A DNA stretch of 64,000 nucleotides from Lutjanus erythropterus (GCA_020091685.1 CM034605.1:9045019-9109018); one strand, 5' to 3'. Numbered from the stretch's first letter, positions 23,340-35,265 are shown. Made by a program: numbers and translations. The notes: a model not told the origin generated them from the letters alone.

Positions 23340-23490
23340 AATTGAAATGAATTGTTGAGAATAATGTTAAATAATGTTGAAAATAAAGTTAAAATGTTCA
23401 AAATAAAGTCTAATTATCGAGAATAAAATAAAATGGTATTTGGATTTTACTCCCAACATTTTAACTTTTTTTTTATCAAGGTGCAAAATA
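23340..23490. repeat. Short second minisatellite tract
   Basis: Units such as GTTGAGAATAATGTTAAATA and AATAAAGTTAAAATGTTC appear, then a reverse-complement stretch (TGGTATTTGGATTTTACTCC). This matches the tail of the array at 22377-23078. Confidence 0.7.
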
Positions 23491-25049
23491 AAAATAAAAA
23501 TCTTTGTTTTATCTTTTTCTCTTATGTCTGACCTTAATACTCCTCTGATGTTTTTGTTACAGCTGTACATTAGTGATGATGCTGTTCACTGAGCTGTATA
23601 GAGCTGCAACTAATTAACTCCATTATCAGTTAATCTGCATATTACTTTCTTGATCAGTCCGTCAGTTTGTAGAGTGGTGAAAAAAAATAATTTAAAATGT
23701 AATTTAATTATGTAAAAGTAGCAAAGCAGAAATTATCCAAGCAGCAACACTGTCACTAAAAATTGCACTAAAACTTTAGAATTCATCCTAAAATGGTAAA
23801 ATAAAATACTCATTTAAATAAACAAACAAATAAAACATTAAAAGGGTGTACAAAGGGGGCTTTCCAAAAAGTAAAAAATAAAGCAGCAAAGGAGAAGTAG
23901 CTAAAGTTCAGTGAATACCAGTGAATACCACTGTACAGACTGTATAATGTCATTTGTGCTAGCAGTTAGAGTTGGAAGTATTTACCTTTGCATTCAGGAA
24001 GCTTACCACCTTTTGTTTAAGGGCAAAATCGACAAAAAACATGAAAACAAAAGATTAAAATTAAAAGTTCAATACTGCGGTCCTTCTGCTACGTGTCAGC
24101 ACTCATGCTGCAGGCTTACTGCTAGATGTTGTGGCTTAATTCTAGAGATCGGAGAACATTAGGGTAGTCAAATCTGCTGATGCTAAAAAAGACATTCTTT
24201 CAGTCTGAGTGGCTGTGCAGTAGAAAGGGACACTGACAGTTCAGATAAAAAACATGTAAACCATGAAGTGAAGTTCACACTCAAACACAATCCTCAGATT
24301 TCTTGCTTTGAGGCCACGGGTAAATCCTACTGAATGCACAACCATTATCTATTTTTGGGCAGTTTTAGTGAGACACAGTGAAGTTCTTTCTGGGGCTTTG
24401 ATCCACTTCACATGTTGGTCATCAGTGGACAGAATGAAATTATAATTATATCAACACATCAATTTCCAATATAAAGGAGCAAACATCCACTGATGTAGAT
24501 GTGTGATGGTTCAAAAAGTAAGTGGACTTCAGGTTGGAATTATTTTTCTCCAGTTTAGTTTAATTTTGCCTATTAGTTAAAAATTGCATCAGTTTTGTCA
24601 ACAGACAGTGTAGCAACATAAAGTTACAAAACATCACGACAGATACGAGAGAACATGGCACACATGTCCTGTTGAAACTGCAAAGGCCGAATGTAAAAGG
24701 CTTAAGATTTATCTGTGAGGTTCAAATCATAAACCTGGTTGTTATTCTGGATTATTTTAGATTAACAGTCACCCTGCTTCCAGGGAGGTAGGAGTTAAGG
24801 CAGTGTGGGGCAGGTACAGACAGGCCAGTTCAGTAAGACTTCAAAGAAGTCAGGGATCTTCTGTATCAAATGAAACACTCAGATGACTTGGTCTGCTTGG
24901 TCAAAGTGTCTAATATATTTTTAAACATTAATGTTTAGAAAACTTCTCTTCATTACATCTTAATAAAATTCCTATAGCCATGCAGTTATGTTTGTGATCT
25001 CTTTACAGTTTACTTACTTTTAAAGATACATTTAATATCTTTCTATCTG
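23491..25049. other. Intergenic AT-rich DNA between akt1 and zbtb42
   Basis: No gene is seen. A fragment of the AGAGCTGCAACTAATTAAC dispersed family lies at about 23595-23690. The remainder is AT-rich, with no frame of interest and no splice-framed exon. Confidence 0.5.
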
Positions 25050-26075
25050 CACTGTAAAAAAAAAAAAAAAACAACATACGGGAATTGAGTTGAATCAACT
25101 AATCTTTTCTCATTAACTTAATGTAAATATGAAAATTGTGTTAAGTTCAATCAATTCAATTTTTAAATTAAGATTCTAAAGAAACATTATCCTTACATTA
25201 TCACACTTCCCAGCATGTATTGTCTGAGAATCCAGATTAAAAAAAAAACACAAAAATGCTTTTTTTAACCCTTTTCAGTCACATCCATTTGTGCATCTAC
25301 AATATATGCATCTACAATATAAGTAACTTATTACACTTGACGGTGGGGTGAAACTGCATCATATTTTATGAACAAAATTATTTGTGGTTTTTGCTCTGAT
25401 GTCCTCCGGCTCTGGGACAGAGTTTGTGCAAACTGGGCTCAGCAGCCTCCCCATCAACATGGCCAGACTGGGACTGAACACAGCCTCCAACACCGACACC
25501 GAATACAGCTTATTTACTCCGTGACCTAATGCCCTCCTGAGCATCCTGTTAGCTTTACTTGTTGATAAAGTAGGTAACCCCTAACGACTAAGCCCTGGTG
25601 TGCCAGGAGCCAAACTTGCCAAGAAAACCATGTTGTACTGTATTCCCTGTCATCAGACCTCCGTTGGTCTTGGACGTGGTGTTCGGTCCCAGTCTTTGAA
25701 GAGTCAGAGGTTAATGGGCTGCTGTGCTATAACTGTGTGGCTGGGGGAACATTTCGTTAATGCTCATGCAGTGCTATTGGCTACTGTGAGAAGTCCTTCC
25801 CTAACTGCCTGTTTTAACACGTAAACATGTGGAAACAAATTGCACTCTGCTTTACGTCGTATGACCCGTCTTTAAAACTATCCCGGAACCCATCTTTTTT
25901 AGAGTGTGAAATATGTGCGTGAAATGAAGAACCAACTCTTCAAACTGAGAAAATCTAAAAGGAAAGTAGTTAATATTAAGTTCATTTGACTGGAAAAGTT
26001 TAATTGTTTTGAAACATTACAAAAAACATTTTTTTAGGTTAAAATAACTTTATTAACTTTTTTATTTTTACAGTG
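25050..26075. mobile_element. Non-autonomous DNA element with CACTGTAAAAA/TTTTTACAGTG ends
   Basis: The left end is CACTGTAAAAA followed by poly-A. The right end, TTTTTACAGTG at 26065-26075, is its exact complement. Subterminal blocks are also palindromic in style (TTGAGTTGAATCAACTAA on the left). The interior contains about 300 bases of higher GC sequence (25380-25700) without a domain, which may be a captured or older segment. The same end type occurs at 38899-39355. Confidence 0.7.
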
Positions 26076-28080
26076 CAACACATTTTTTTTTATCAGTTTT
26101 GAAGTGCAGTGAACAGCAAACATGTAGGATAAAAAAAAATGCATTTGAACGGTTGCGCAATGACTGAAAAATGATGTTTGAAGAACAGGATAGCAGGGAG
26201 AGTTGCCAGCGTTCCCTCAGTGATGAAAAACTTATTGGCCTCTGCCCTCCGTCTCTCAGCCTCCTCTGTTGTCATTTCCCCTCTTTGTCACTTACACTGT
26301 AATGTGTTCCTCACTGCTACTATGTGTCAGCCTTGCCAAGCTGTTCCTGTCATACAAACAGAGCTGAGTGAGGGTATCCCATATTTTCTGCTGTTGTTAT
26401 TCAGCAGTGCCTTCCTCCTCCTCCCCCTACTGATCCTCCTCCTCCTCCCCGGCTGCAGGACTCTGGTACGGTGATGGGAACGCGTACCCTGTTGTTTTGC
26501 AGGTTCAAAGCAAAAGTAACCAGATCAAAGAGTCAAAGTCAGTTAATAATGTCTTTCCTGTCAAAGACTCATCTGATGTCTTTTCTTGTCTGCTCACAGT
26601 ATCTGTTCAGAATATAACAAACAGAGGAGAGAACAGAAGTTAATGGGCTGTTGAAGGAGAATAGATAACATGTGGGAGCAACAATTAGACACAGAAGGGC
26701 AGGAGGGCCATAATAGGGAGAGGAAGTGGTGGGGGGTCTGACCAATACAGCATCTCCCGGCAACTGTGGTGCAATGTTGCTTCAACTGTCACATTATTTT
26801 CAAGAATGTATTATCCACCTGTTATGCAGCTTTGCCTTTACAGCAGCAGAGATTTTAAGATTTAAGGTCGGATGCACAGAGAGTTTGTTGCATTTTCTAA
26901 AAGAATTCCCAGCTTGTAACCCTCTAAGTTTGCAAGACATAAAAAACACTTAAAGTCAAATCAAGATAAGTTACTTTTATTTATATAGCCCCAAATCTTT
27001 GCAGTTTGCCACCTTCTATCCTTTTAGACCCAAAATTTAGTCAAGGAAAACCTCTACAAAAACTTTTAAATGCAGGAAAAAGTAAAAAAATAAAACCTTT
27101 AATGGGAGAATACAAACGAATAAACAACATAAATAAGGTCCAACAGTTCAAATCTGTAGCATAAATGGTGAGTGTAACTGTAGTGTGTGTAGAGTCCGAC
27201 CAAAACTGAAATTTTGGAGCTGATGCAATTGTGATAGTAAGGAGTAAAATAATCCATCAAGGCACTGAAACAGTTTCACATGGTATTTTTAATAATAATA
27301 AATGACTATAAATTTAAAAAACACAAATATAACAATTTGAATTTAAAAAAGGATCAACTATACATGCAATATACATATACACAATGCTGCCTATAAAACA
27401 AAAAATAAAAAATAAAAACAAACACAATTTACATTATGTTCTGTAAAAAACAAACAAACAAAAAAAACAGATGGATAGTGTACATGCCAATACTGATGCA
27501 GCATTTGAAGATCACAATCTTTTTACAGATACATGAAATGTTAGAGTGCATTTTGAGAAAACATGTACAAAATTATGCTCAAAATATAAAGAATATCACC
27601 ATCAGGCCTGTAGATATGATAAAAAAAAATCATATTGCAATTATTTTCACAGATATTCCAATTGTGATATGGTTCATGATTTGTGGGAATGATCATTTTT
27701 GTATCACAAATTTCATTTTCACTGACAAAAATAAAATAAAATAGATAATAAAATCATAATGATGTGACATTTGTTGGGATTTGTAGTAAACAAACTTGTT
27801 TTCTTACATCTGCCTTTATCAAAAAACTGCAGCCTCTGTGATTTGGATATTGGACTTAACCGTGTTGTGATTTTGATAATATTTTGATTAACTTAAAAAA
27901 AAAACACAAACTGTTGGGTTTATTTTTGGAGAAACAATCAATGATACAGTCAGACAATGTGGAAAATTTTGACCTTTCCAAAATTAAAGCTACTGAAGAG
28001 AAAATAAAATTGGGAGAGCTGCGTTTTAAAGGGTTTTCAGATCATTTTTTAACACAAAGGATGCATACATAAGGATGCAT
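26076..28080. other. Intergenic DNA with a fish TTATATAGC-type repeat
   Basis: A Pro/Leu-rich pyrimidine tract lies at about 26405-26455. A dispersed-repeat fragment with TTTTATTTATATAGCCCCAAATC lies at 26970-26995. 27190-27900 is very AT-rich. No exon recognised. Confidence 0.45.
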
Positions 28081-28835
28081 TTTAAGCATCTTCAGACAGA
28101 CTCCTACCACACAACTCCAGCCCACCCCCACGGTGAGACTCTGGTCCAGCAGGGAGAGTGATGTGGTTGAACTGTGGCTGGATGGCTGGCTGGTTGGCCG
28201 GTCAGGCTACACTGGAATGCGGGGTCTTTTGTTTGTCTGAGAGAGGAGTGGGTCAGGGGGAGAATGCCATTGATGATTGCAGAGAGGAAGAAAGAACCTC
28301 CAGGAAGTGTTCTCTCTGTCTCCCCCGCTCCCCCACTCTCCCGCTCCCATTCTCTCTCCCTCTCTCTCCTCTCTGTCTCTCTTTCTCTATCTTTTTCTGT
28401 GTGTGAGAACCTTCACCGTGCCGAGCCTCTCTCTCTGAGGCCACGGTCCCCAGGCACAACCACTGCTTTGTCTTGCCCTGTGAACACATACCCCTCCTCT
28501 ACTGGGCGCCTACGTTTGCCAGGGCCAGGGAAACACAGGGCCACTGCTCCTATTCTTATCCACATCGCTGCTCCTGCATGGATGGTGTGAGTGTGTGTGA
28601 CTGCTGAATGGTAAATTGTTTTTCATGGGGCGCACACACATCTGATGCTTCAGTACAAACATTTAGTTTAAGGCCGTATTAACTTGCATATCCTGTCTTT
28701 ACTGTTTGGTAAGCATGGTAATTGGGGTTAAGACCTAGTTTTGGAAAAAAAAAAAAGCCGCTACAGATGAACATTTCCGTAACTTAAGAAAGGAAAAGTA
28801 TTAACATCCTAACATCCCAAAATCTTTAACTTTCC
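28081..28835. other. GC-richer intergenic block with a CT-rich tract
   Basis: 28308-28395 is a CTCTCTCC-type simple pyrimidine tract that creates spurious Ser/Leu/Pro frames on both strands. The flanks (28120-28300, 28420-28600) look single-copy. No coding evidence. Confidence 0.5.
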
Positions 28836-29060
28836 TAACTTTAGTTTAGCTGTTAAACTGTACTAACTTTTACTTTTATCGTAGTATTTAACAGTAGTGT
28901 TTGCTCACAGTAGCTAATGAGAGTTGGAGCTAACAGTAGCCTACAGTAGTGTTCAGTAACATGATACTTTTATCAAACAGTAGATAACAGTAATTTTAGT
29001 TAACAGTAGTTAATGGTAGCGTCTACTAACAGCAGCTAATCATAGTGTTAGCCTGGGCTC
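28836..29060. repeat. Degenerate TAACAGTAG/TTAGCTAAC array
   Basis: Many short variants of AACAGTAGCTAA occur in succession (AACAGTAGTGTTTGC, CACAGTAGCTAATG, AACAGTAGATAACAGTA, AACAGCAGCTAATC). A small island of the same repeat returns at 29555-29592. Confidence 0.7.
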
Positions 29061-32000
29061 AACAACAGGAATTGTCTGCGTGCCCTGGGCAGGTAAAACT
29101 TACATCTGGCAACTCACTTTGTGACCAGGCAAGTTGTAAAAAAGTATTAAACTATTACAATGTTTTCATAATAAAAAAAAAGTAATTAAAAAAATAATTT
29201 AAGTAAGTTTAAATATTTTTTTTTTGTAAAATTGGCAGAAAATGCTATTATCAGTCTCTCAAATACAGAGATCTACCACCTTTCTTTGTTTTATCATTAT
29301 ATTTAACGGAATATCTGAGTTTTAAACTGACAAATTAAGACATTTTAAGACACTGTCTTGGACTGGGATGGACATGTTTCAGTATTTTCTGACATTTTAT
29401 GGCTTTTGCAGCCCTAGATTACACATGACAAATAACTTAAGTCGTTAAATAAAATAATTTGTACAGAGGCAAATAAAAATTGACTTTGGGCAAGAAGATT
29501 TCTGACCCGCTTGCCCCAACAGGCAAATGAAATAAAACATTAATGCTGAACCCTATTAGCTAACAGTAGCTAACAGTAGTGTTAGATGAAAGTTTGTTTG
29601 TTGTTTCACCCGTATGGCTGCTCTCTTATTGCTTCTACTCAATGGATGCCAGATATGGTGGACACTGTGTCTGCTATCGTAGCCCACTCTCTTTTATTTC
29701 CTGAGTTATCACTGTTGTAAATTTCCCCCAAAAAAGTCTTTGGATTTCTCTACAGATGTTACCAACACCTCTTATGCATCTGTCTTAAGGTTAAGTGCTC
29801 ATTGTTGTTTTCGTTTTGGTGTTTGGTATGTCTTCCTAGAGGAAGTTTCTGCAATACAGGCCCTGGTGTTTCGTGAAAAAAGGAAGAACATCATCATCTT
29901 TTTTTTCTTGCTCAATACCAATTAAGCTCTTAGAACAAATAAAAGAGAGTTTTTATTTCGGGATCGTGACACTGTCTTGCTTATGATCATCTGGACATGA
30001 CCAGAGTGCAGATATCCACCCGCTGTAACAGCAACAGCCAGACTAAAAATGGAATAAAGCAGTAAGTGGATAAGAATCTAGCCGGTGGCCCCTTTCGACC
30101 AGTGGCTGCCGCCTCCCGTCACATTGCTCATTCCCCTCTGTGTCAGAAGGCTGCGAGGAGCTGCAAATGGCCCTTTCAAAACACACGGCAGCTGGAACAC
30201 AGGGCAAAGGTGACTGAAGCAGTTGGGGGAGCACGGGGAGGGACAGGAGGAGGAGGAGGGGTGGGATGGGGGTGTGGGGGGGCACGAGATGAGCAGCTGC
30301 AACCTCGAGCCCCTGTTTCTCCACTGTGCCACCATCTCTGGCTTTAACAATTACTGGACTGGACAAATTTGCGACTTTTTTCAAAGTTAGCCCACATAAA
30401 TCAGCGCAGTTCCCATCTTAAGACAATTTAGGCCAAATAAATCACAGCCAGGACCTGGTGGTGTGGTCTGGGACAACAAAGGCGCTGGGTGGTGTGGTGC
30501 CAGGGAATTCCACAACCCAAAGTAGGATTAGAGAGAACAGCCCTTAAAAGTTCCCAATAGTCCACTGACCCTCCAAATCACAAAGCATGATTTATAATTC
30601 TTTGTATCCATTTGGTTACCTTCACAGATAACAAGTCTTTGTGGAGATAAAGTGTTTCTTTCATCCACAGCGGATGTATTAAAAAAAACAAGAAAAAAAA
30701 AAAACACAGGCAATGTTTCTGGGAAGCCTGCAAATTGAATTTACATTCTGGATCTGAACACTGTAAAAAATTAACTATTTGTTTTTGCTGCCTTAAAAGT
30801 TGGCTGAATTTGCAAAGACAGTTGAGGTAATTTTGAAATTATTAAAAACAAACAACTTTTCTAACTTGATATCAGTTCTGTTGTTCTTGAGAAAACATGC
30901 TCAACAGAACCACCAAGTTTTCAGTCATAGTAATGAAAACACAAACAATTGCTTTTTTAAAACAACAATGACTTATCTTCATTAGAGACACATCTGAGTT
31001 TTCTTTAAAAAAGAAGGTTCTCAGAGGGGTTTTACCTCACAAACAATGCATGATGGGAAGTCAAGTTTCGTTGGAACTTTCTTATCTCAACTTCTAAACA
31101 ACCACCATAGCTGATTAAAATTTATCTGACTCAGGCAGAAATCATGCTCACAGAGATAATCTTAAAGATTTTTTCACACAACATTTAGTCACATTCACCA
31201 ACTTCCTTCCTCACTCTCTTAAGTATCTGACACAGTTTTCCCAGATTGTATAACAACTAGTTAGCAACAGCTATCAGGAAACACATTGTTACATTAAATA
31301 AATCATGGATTTCTCCGCATTTGAACATTCCTGGACCATTTCGGATAAAGTAAGTACACAACATAACGAAATATATTAACATATGTCTACTGTTTTTAGA
31401 CATTTTAATATGGAAATGTTACAAATGTTGACTCTGATGAAGACCTTAGTCTGTTTGAACTAATAAAGCTGTAAATTGATCAGATGTGCTCCAGCCCTTT
31501 TTGTTCCTTCGAGTTACATGTTATAGCTTTAACTTGAATAAATAAAAGGTTTTTTTTACAACAAAGTTTTAAAAGTCCCTTTAAACTATAAAAAAAGAAC
31601 TGTTTTGGAAAGTTTAAACTCATAAACAATGATTGCTGGGAAGTCTGCCAATATGCCAATCACATTTCTTGAGAAACCTGATTTAATGAGTTGATTGAAC
31701 TGCGTATAGTACATTCATTCAACTCATTTCAAGTCAGTTGAGTTTGAGTTGAAAGAACTCAACTTTATAAGAACAAAGCTATATACATTTTTAATTGTTT
31801 TGAAAAATAAATGCTAATAAATTTTCAGTTTAATTACGTTGAATAAATAAAACTTGTATATTTGCCTGAGCGAGAAAATATGAACATTTAAAATCCCATT
31901 ATCTTCAATCAGGTCTTGGTAGGAAAGGAAAGAGCAATCTAATAACACATTTAAACCTGCGACATTAAGGATTAAGCTGTCTACTTGAAGCAGCATCTTA

Positions 32001-32150
32001 CCAAAAAGATTTTGTTTTTATTTTTAGATTAAACCTGTGTGTTGTCAGCGATCAGCCATTGTTCTACATGTCCAGTCCTTCACCTTGCCACACTTTAGGA
32101 TTCATCACCCTGAACACCCCCCACTTTCCTGCTCATGGGACAGGTGTTTT
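29061..32150. other. Intergenic DNA upstream of zbtb42
   Basis: Mostly AT-rich. 30060-30345 is GC-rich with a GGAGGAGGAGG tract, and 30380-30530 looks single-copy (AATTTAGGCCAAATAAATC, GGTGTGGTCTGGGACAAC), so both could be conserved non-coding DNA of zbtb42 or akt1. From 30760 onward AT-rich sequence starts with CACTGTAAAAAATT, which may be one end of the 25050-type element. No exon seen. Confidence 0.45.
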
Positions 32151-32159
32151 AATAAGGCA

Positions 32160-32260
32160 GCCAATTGATGTTCCCAGTGTACTCTGCTACTTGCTGCCGC
32201 TGTGTGAATTCACGGAGTAGTACAGAACTTATTGTGGGCCGCGCTGATATCGCGAGACTT
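32160..32260 (+). promoter_or_regulatory. zbtb42: Probable zbtb42 core promoter
   Basis: It lies just upstream of the first exon candidate. Visible elements are a CCAAT box (CAGCCAATTG, 32158-32167) and TCGCGAGA at 32250-32257, which is the CGCG promoter element in one strand. CpG density rises here compared with the AT-rich upstream DNA. The start site itself is not determined. Confidence 0.45.
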
Positions 32261-32431
32261 GTGCCATTATCAACCTGCTTGACACACAGCAGCGCTGAGT
32301 GCAGCCTGCCTTGCCAGGGTCGGGACTGTGAAGCTCAAGAAACGACAAGGAGAAGCGAACATCTGGCCGCACATCATGAAAGGACGCCGGGGCTTCTAGG
32401 AGAGAACTCGACGATCCGGGCGGGAGTAAAT
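32190..32431 (+). other. zbtb42: Candidate untranslated exon 1 of zbtb42
   Basis: The block is moderately GC-rich and ends GGGAGTAAAT followed by the donor GTGAGT at 32432. Joined to the acceptor at 33655, the frame of the BTB protein read backwards meets a TGA at 32377-32379 with no ATG after it. This exon would therefore be purely untranslated. The left boundary is approximate. Confidence 0.5.
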
Positions 32432-33655
32432 GTGAGTACTGTGTTTTTGTGCTTCGGTAGCGGCGGAAAGCGAAAGTTAAAAGAGTGTCTGTCCCCTTCG
32501 CCGCTTCGTTCAGCGCAGTTGGCTTTGCTGCGAGTTCCTCTGCTGTTTAAAAGGCTCCCAGCAATGCGTTTCCCAACACGGACATGGAGCTCGGCTTACT
32601 GCGCCTCCAGGCTCTCCTTTCTGATACTCACACTTTTATTTGTCTTCAAAGACGCCGCTAAAAATATACTTATGCATTGTTTTCGGCGGCATCCAACTTA
32701 AATATCAATTTCACACGACTTTCTTATAACAATCTGCCTTTTCTGTTTTAAATGAACCCCTTTAAACTAATATCACACAGTTGTGCGCTTGTGTCTCACG
32801 AGTGCCACAAAAAAGCTTTTTATTCCCATGTGCGGTTGCAGTTTTTGGAGATAAATCGTCGGATTGAAAGAGTTAGAAATGGCGTGTAATCTTGTGACAC
32901 TTATAAATCAAATCTTTCTTCTTCTTTTTTTTTTTTTTTTAAACAAGTTGTGTGTCTTGTTCGGACTGCGTGGCCCAGAGTTAACATATGGCATAAAGGG
33001 GAGCACAGCTGGAGGTAGCGTTTCCATTGCGGTGATGTCAGAGCAGCTGACTCCACAGCTTGCAGTGTAATTAGCAAACAGAGCACCAGTTTACTCACTA
33101 GTCTGCACTGCTCTTATTTTTTCACCTTCCTTCTCTCCTCTCGATGGACCAGCAGCACTCTCATTCCCAGTTCCGTTTGTGTTATCTGTAAACACACCGC
33201 TGTTTGGCCGCTGTGCGTCTGGAAACGCGGCTCCGGTGCGTCACTTTTCGCCAAATTTTGGCGAACCTCAAGAAGTAAGGCTGAGTGCTAGAAAGCGGAA
33301 TACTTCGGAGAATTTGGAGAGTGGATCCGTGATAACATGGGTGGGTGAGCGCAGCGTAGCGTGTCCTGCACCACTGGAAAGAATGTGGGATTTATGTTTG
33401 TTCTCAAGTTGGATAAAGTTATTGATGCAAAGCCGAAAGTTTTAACGATTTTATGAACTTTTATTTAGGTTTAAGCTCTTGCATGCTTTCTCATACTTTT
33501 AGATAATTTATTTTATTTGTCTTAAAGTTATTCCTCTTATTCCGTCTGCTTTAGTTTCTTGGTCTTTGCCTCTGATATGCTTCAACTGCTCAGCTCTGCC
33601 CTCAAATGGCTTCATTCCGTTTATCCAGTATCCTGTTTTTCCTGTTTTTCATCAG
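32432..33655 (+). other. zbtb42: zbtb42 intron 1 with a CpG-rich inner segment
   Basis: The intron runs from GTGAGT to the acceptor TTTTTCATCAG at 33655. A CpG-rich part at about 33190-33370 carries a perfect palindrome and a possible donor (GGTGAGCGC near 33345), and could serve as an alternative first exon. The frame 32165-32701 spans exon and intron and is not a gene. Confidence 0.5.
33247..33265. promoter_or_regulatory. Perfect palindrome TTCGCCAAATTTTGGCGAA
   Basis: 9-base arms around a single T, in the CpG-rich segment of the zbtb42 intron. The arms hold GCCAA/TTGGC and an E2F-like TTTGGCG. It looks like a site for a dimeric factor, but no factor can be named from sequence alone. Confidence 0.55.
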
Positions 33656-33669
33656 GTTATGAAGGAAGA

Positions 33670-35265
33670 ATGGAGTTCCCAGACCATAGCCGCCAGTTGC
33701 TGCAGTGTCTGAGTCAGCAGCGTCACCAAGGTTTCCTCTGTGACTGCACTGTTCTCGTCGGCGAGGCTCGATTCAAGGCGCACAGAGCCGTGCTGGCCTC
33801 CTGCAGCATGTACTTCCATCTCTTCTACAGGGACCAGCTGGACAAAAGGGACGTTGTGCATCTCAACAGTGACATTGTGACAGCCCCGGCTTTCAGTCTG
33901 CTCCTTGAATTTATGTATGAGGGGAAGTTGGAATTCAGCACTCTCCCGGTGGAGGATGTCCTGGCAGCAGCCAGTTACCTCCACATGTACGATATAGTCA
34001 AAGTGTGTAAAGGCAAGCTTAAAGATAAGGAGCTCTCCTCTCTGGATGAAAAGATGAGCGAGGGTTTGGGACTCAGCTGTCTGGACAGGGAGAACTCCTC
34101 CGACAGCGAGCTGCACAGTAAGCAGCTCATCCGGCGACAGCCCCAGACACAGTCTCAGGGGCTGCACAGGGCCCCCCCGGCGGAGGAGTTTGACATGGAC
34201 AACAGCGAAGTCAGGCTGGCTGTCACAGATTGTGATAGGTCTGCGCAGAGCAGGCAGAAGGCGAACGGTCACTCTGGCAGGTCCCCGGACCTTGTAGGTG
34301 TCAATTATGTGTCAGCAGAGGCCGAGCCCTGCGTCCAAACAGCTGGAAAAACAAAAGCTGATGTCAGTAGTTCCACCGTATCGCTGTCCCAGAGGTCCCG
34401 GGCTTCAGATGACATGGACTGTGCACTGGATTTGTCTTTCAAGCCTCTGTCTAGCAGAGATCCCTTACACCCCTCCTACGTCTCGGGACAGCTGGCCCTC
34501 GACAGCCAGCAGCAGGGCACTGAGCCACTTGTTAAAGACGAACACGACTTGCTGTCAGAGCAGGAGGACAGTGAGCCGATGAGCCCTGAGAGCCAGCGCT
34601 TTGGGAATAGTGCCAGGAGCTCAGTGGTGACAGGGTTCGCTGCCCTCTTCCCAGGCAACAACGGCTCCACAGCCGCCCTGCTCTCCCAGGAGGAGGACCT
34701 GATGGACGAGGAGGGGGAGGCCTGCAGGAGGAGGGAGGGCGCCCCGGGCAGGGAGGTAGAGGAGAGGAGGGGGAGGCTGCTGGGGGACAGCGAGGAGGAG
34801 GAGGAGGACGACTTGGCCTCTTCAGACATCTCCACCTCCAGCGGGGTGCTCCTGCCCCCGGGGCAACAGGTGTGCGTGTGCCCCCTCTGCAGCAAAGTCT
34901 TCCCCAGCCCCCACGTGCTGCAACTGCACCTCAGCTCACACTTCCGCGAGAAGGACGGCGCCCGCTCCAAGCTTTCCCCGGACGGCTCGGTCCCCACCTG
35001 CATGCAGTGCAACAAGACCTTCTCCTGCATGTATACGCTCAAACGCCACGAGCGCACGCACTCTGGCGAGAAGCCATACACCTGTGGCCAGTGCGGCAAG
35101 AGCTTCCAGTACTCCCATAACTTGAGTCGGCATGCGGTAGTCCACACACGTGAGAAGCCTCATGCTTGTAAGTGGTGCGAACGGCGCTTCACCCAGTCAG
35201 GGGACCTGTACCGCCACATCAGGAAGTTTCACTGTGGCCTTGTCAAGACTCTCGCCATTGGATAA
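33670..35265 (+). CDS. zbtb42: ZBTB42: BTB/POZ and four-zinc-finger transcriptional repressor
   Basis: One coding exon gives 531 residues. A BTB/POZ domain covers about 14-115 ([20 protein letters not shown], then [16 protein letters not shown]). A CtBP-type ALDLS lies at 252-256. An acidic run precedes four C2H2 fingers: C404/C407/H420/H424, C444/C447/H460/H464, C472/C475/H488/H492 and C500/C503/H516/H521, the last three joined by linkers of H-SGEKPYTC / H-TREKPHAC type. The protein should be a nuclear, DNA-binding repressor. ZBTB42 rather than its paralogue ZBTB18 is shown by [23 protein letters not shown] and the ending FHCGLVKTL. It is longer than human ZBTB42 (422 aa) because of the linker. 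The start is the ATG at 33670 (A at -3, G at +4), just after the acceptor at 33655. The frame open back to 33559 is intronic. akt1 lies divergently upstream. Confidence 0.95.
   Translation: MEFPDHSRQLLQCLSQQRHQGFLCDCTVLVGEARFKAHRAVLASCSMYFHLFYRDQLDKRDVVHLNSDIVTAPAFSLLLEFMYEGKLEFSTLPVEDVLAAASYLHMYDIVKVCKGKLKDKELSSLDEKMSEGLGLSCLDRENSSDSELHSKQLIRRQPQTQSQGLHRAPPAEEFDMDNSEVRLAVTDCDRSAQSRQKANGHSGRSPDLVGVNYVSAEAEPCVQTAGKTKADVSSSTVSLSQRSRASDDMDCALDLSFKPLSSRDPLHPSYVSGQLALDSQQQGTEPLVKDEHDLLSEQEDSEPMSPESQRFGNSARSSVVTGFAALFPGNNGSTAALLSQEEDLMDEEGEACRRREGAPGREVEERRGRLLGDSEEEEEDDLASSDISTSSGVLLPPGQQVCVCPLCSKVFPSPHVLQLHLSSHFREKDGARSKLSPDGSVPTCMQCNKTFSCMYTLKRHERTHSGEKPYTCGQCGKSFQYSHNLSRHAVVHTREKPHACKWCERRFTQSGDLYRHIRKFHCGLVKTLAIG

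Noticed and set aside
22082-23490. CRISPR-like array
   Set aside because: Units are adjacent, diverged and without unique spacers; the setting is vertebrate DNA. It is a minisatellite.
28174-28590. Plus frame of 138 codons and its minus partner
   Set aside because: Produced by a CT-rich simple tract; Ser/Leu/Pro repeats only.
32165-32701. Plus frame of 178 codons upstream of zbtb42
   Set aside because: It spans the candidate exon 1, its donor at 32432 and the intron; no recognisable domain. CpG-rich DNA gives long chance frames.
33559-33669. N-terminal extension of the zbtb42 frame (MVFASDM...SSGYEGR)
   Set aside because: It runs through a pyrimidine-rich splice acceptor ending CATCAG at 33655 and looks intronic. 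MEFPDHSR is the known start in both ZBTB42 and ZBTB18.
33652-34272. Minus-strand frame of 206 codons over the BTB exon
   Set aside because: Antisense shadow of the conserved zbtb42 coding exon; no domain and no splice context. The same holds for minus 34476-35147.
33670-35265. Assignment as zbtb18 instead of zbtb42
   Set aside because: The linker [15 protein letters not shown], the RSKLSPDG spacer between fingers and the ending FHCGLVKTL agree with ZBTB42, and siva1 next door fits only the AKT1/ADSS1 block.
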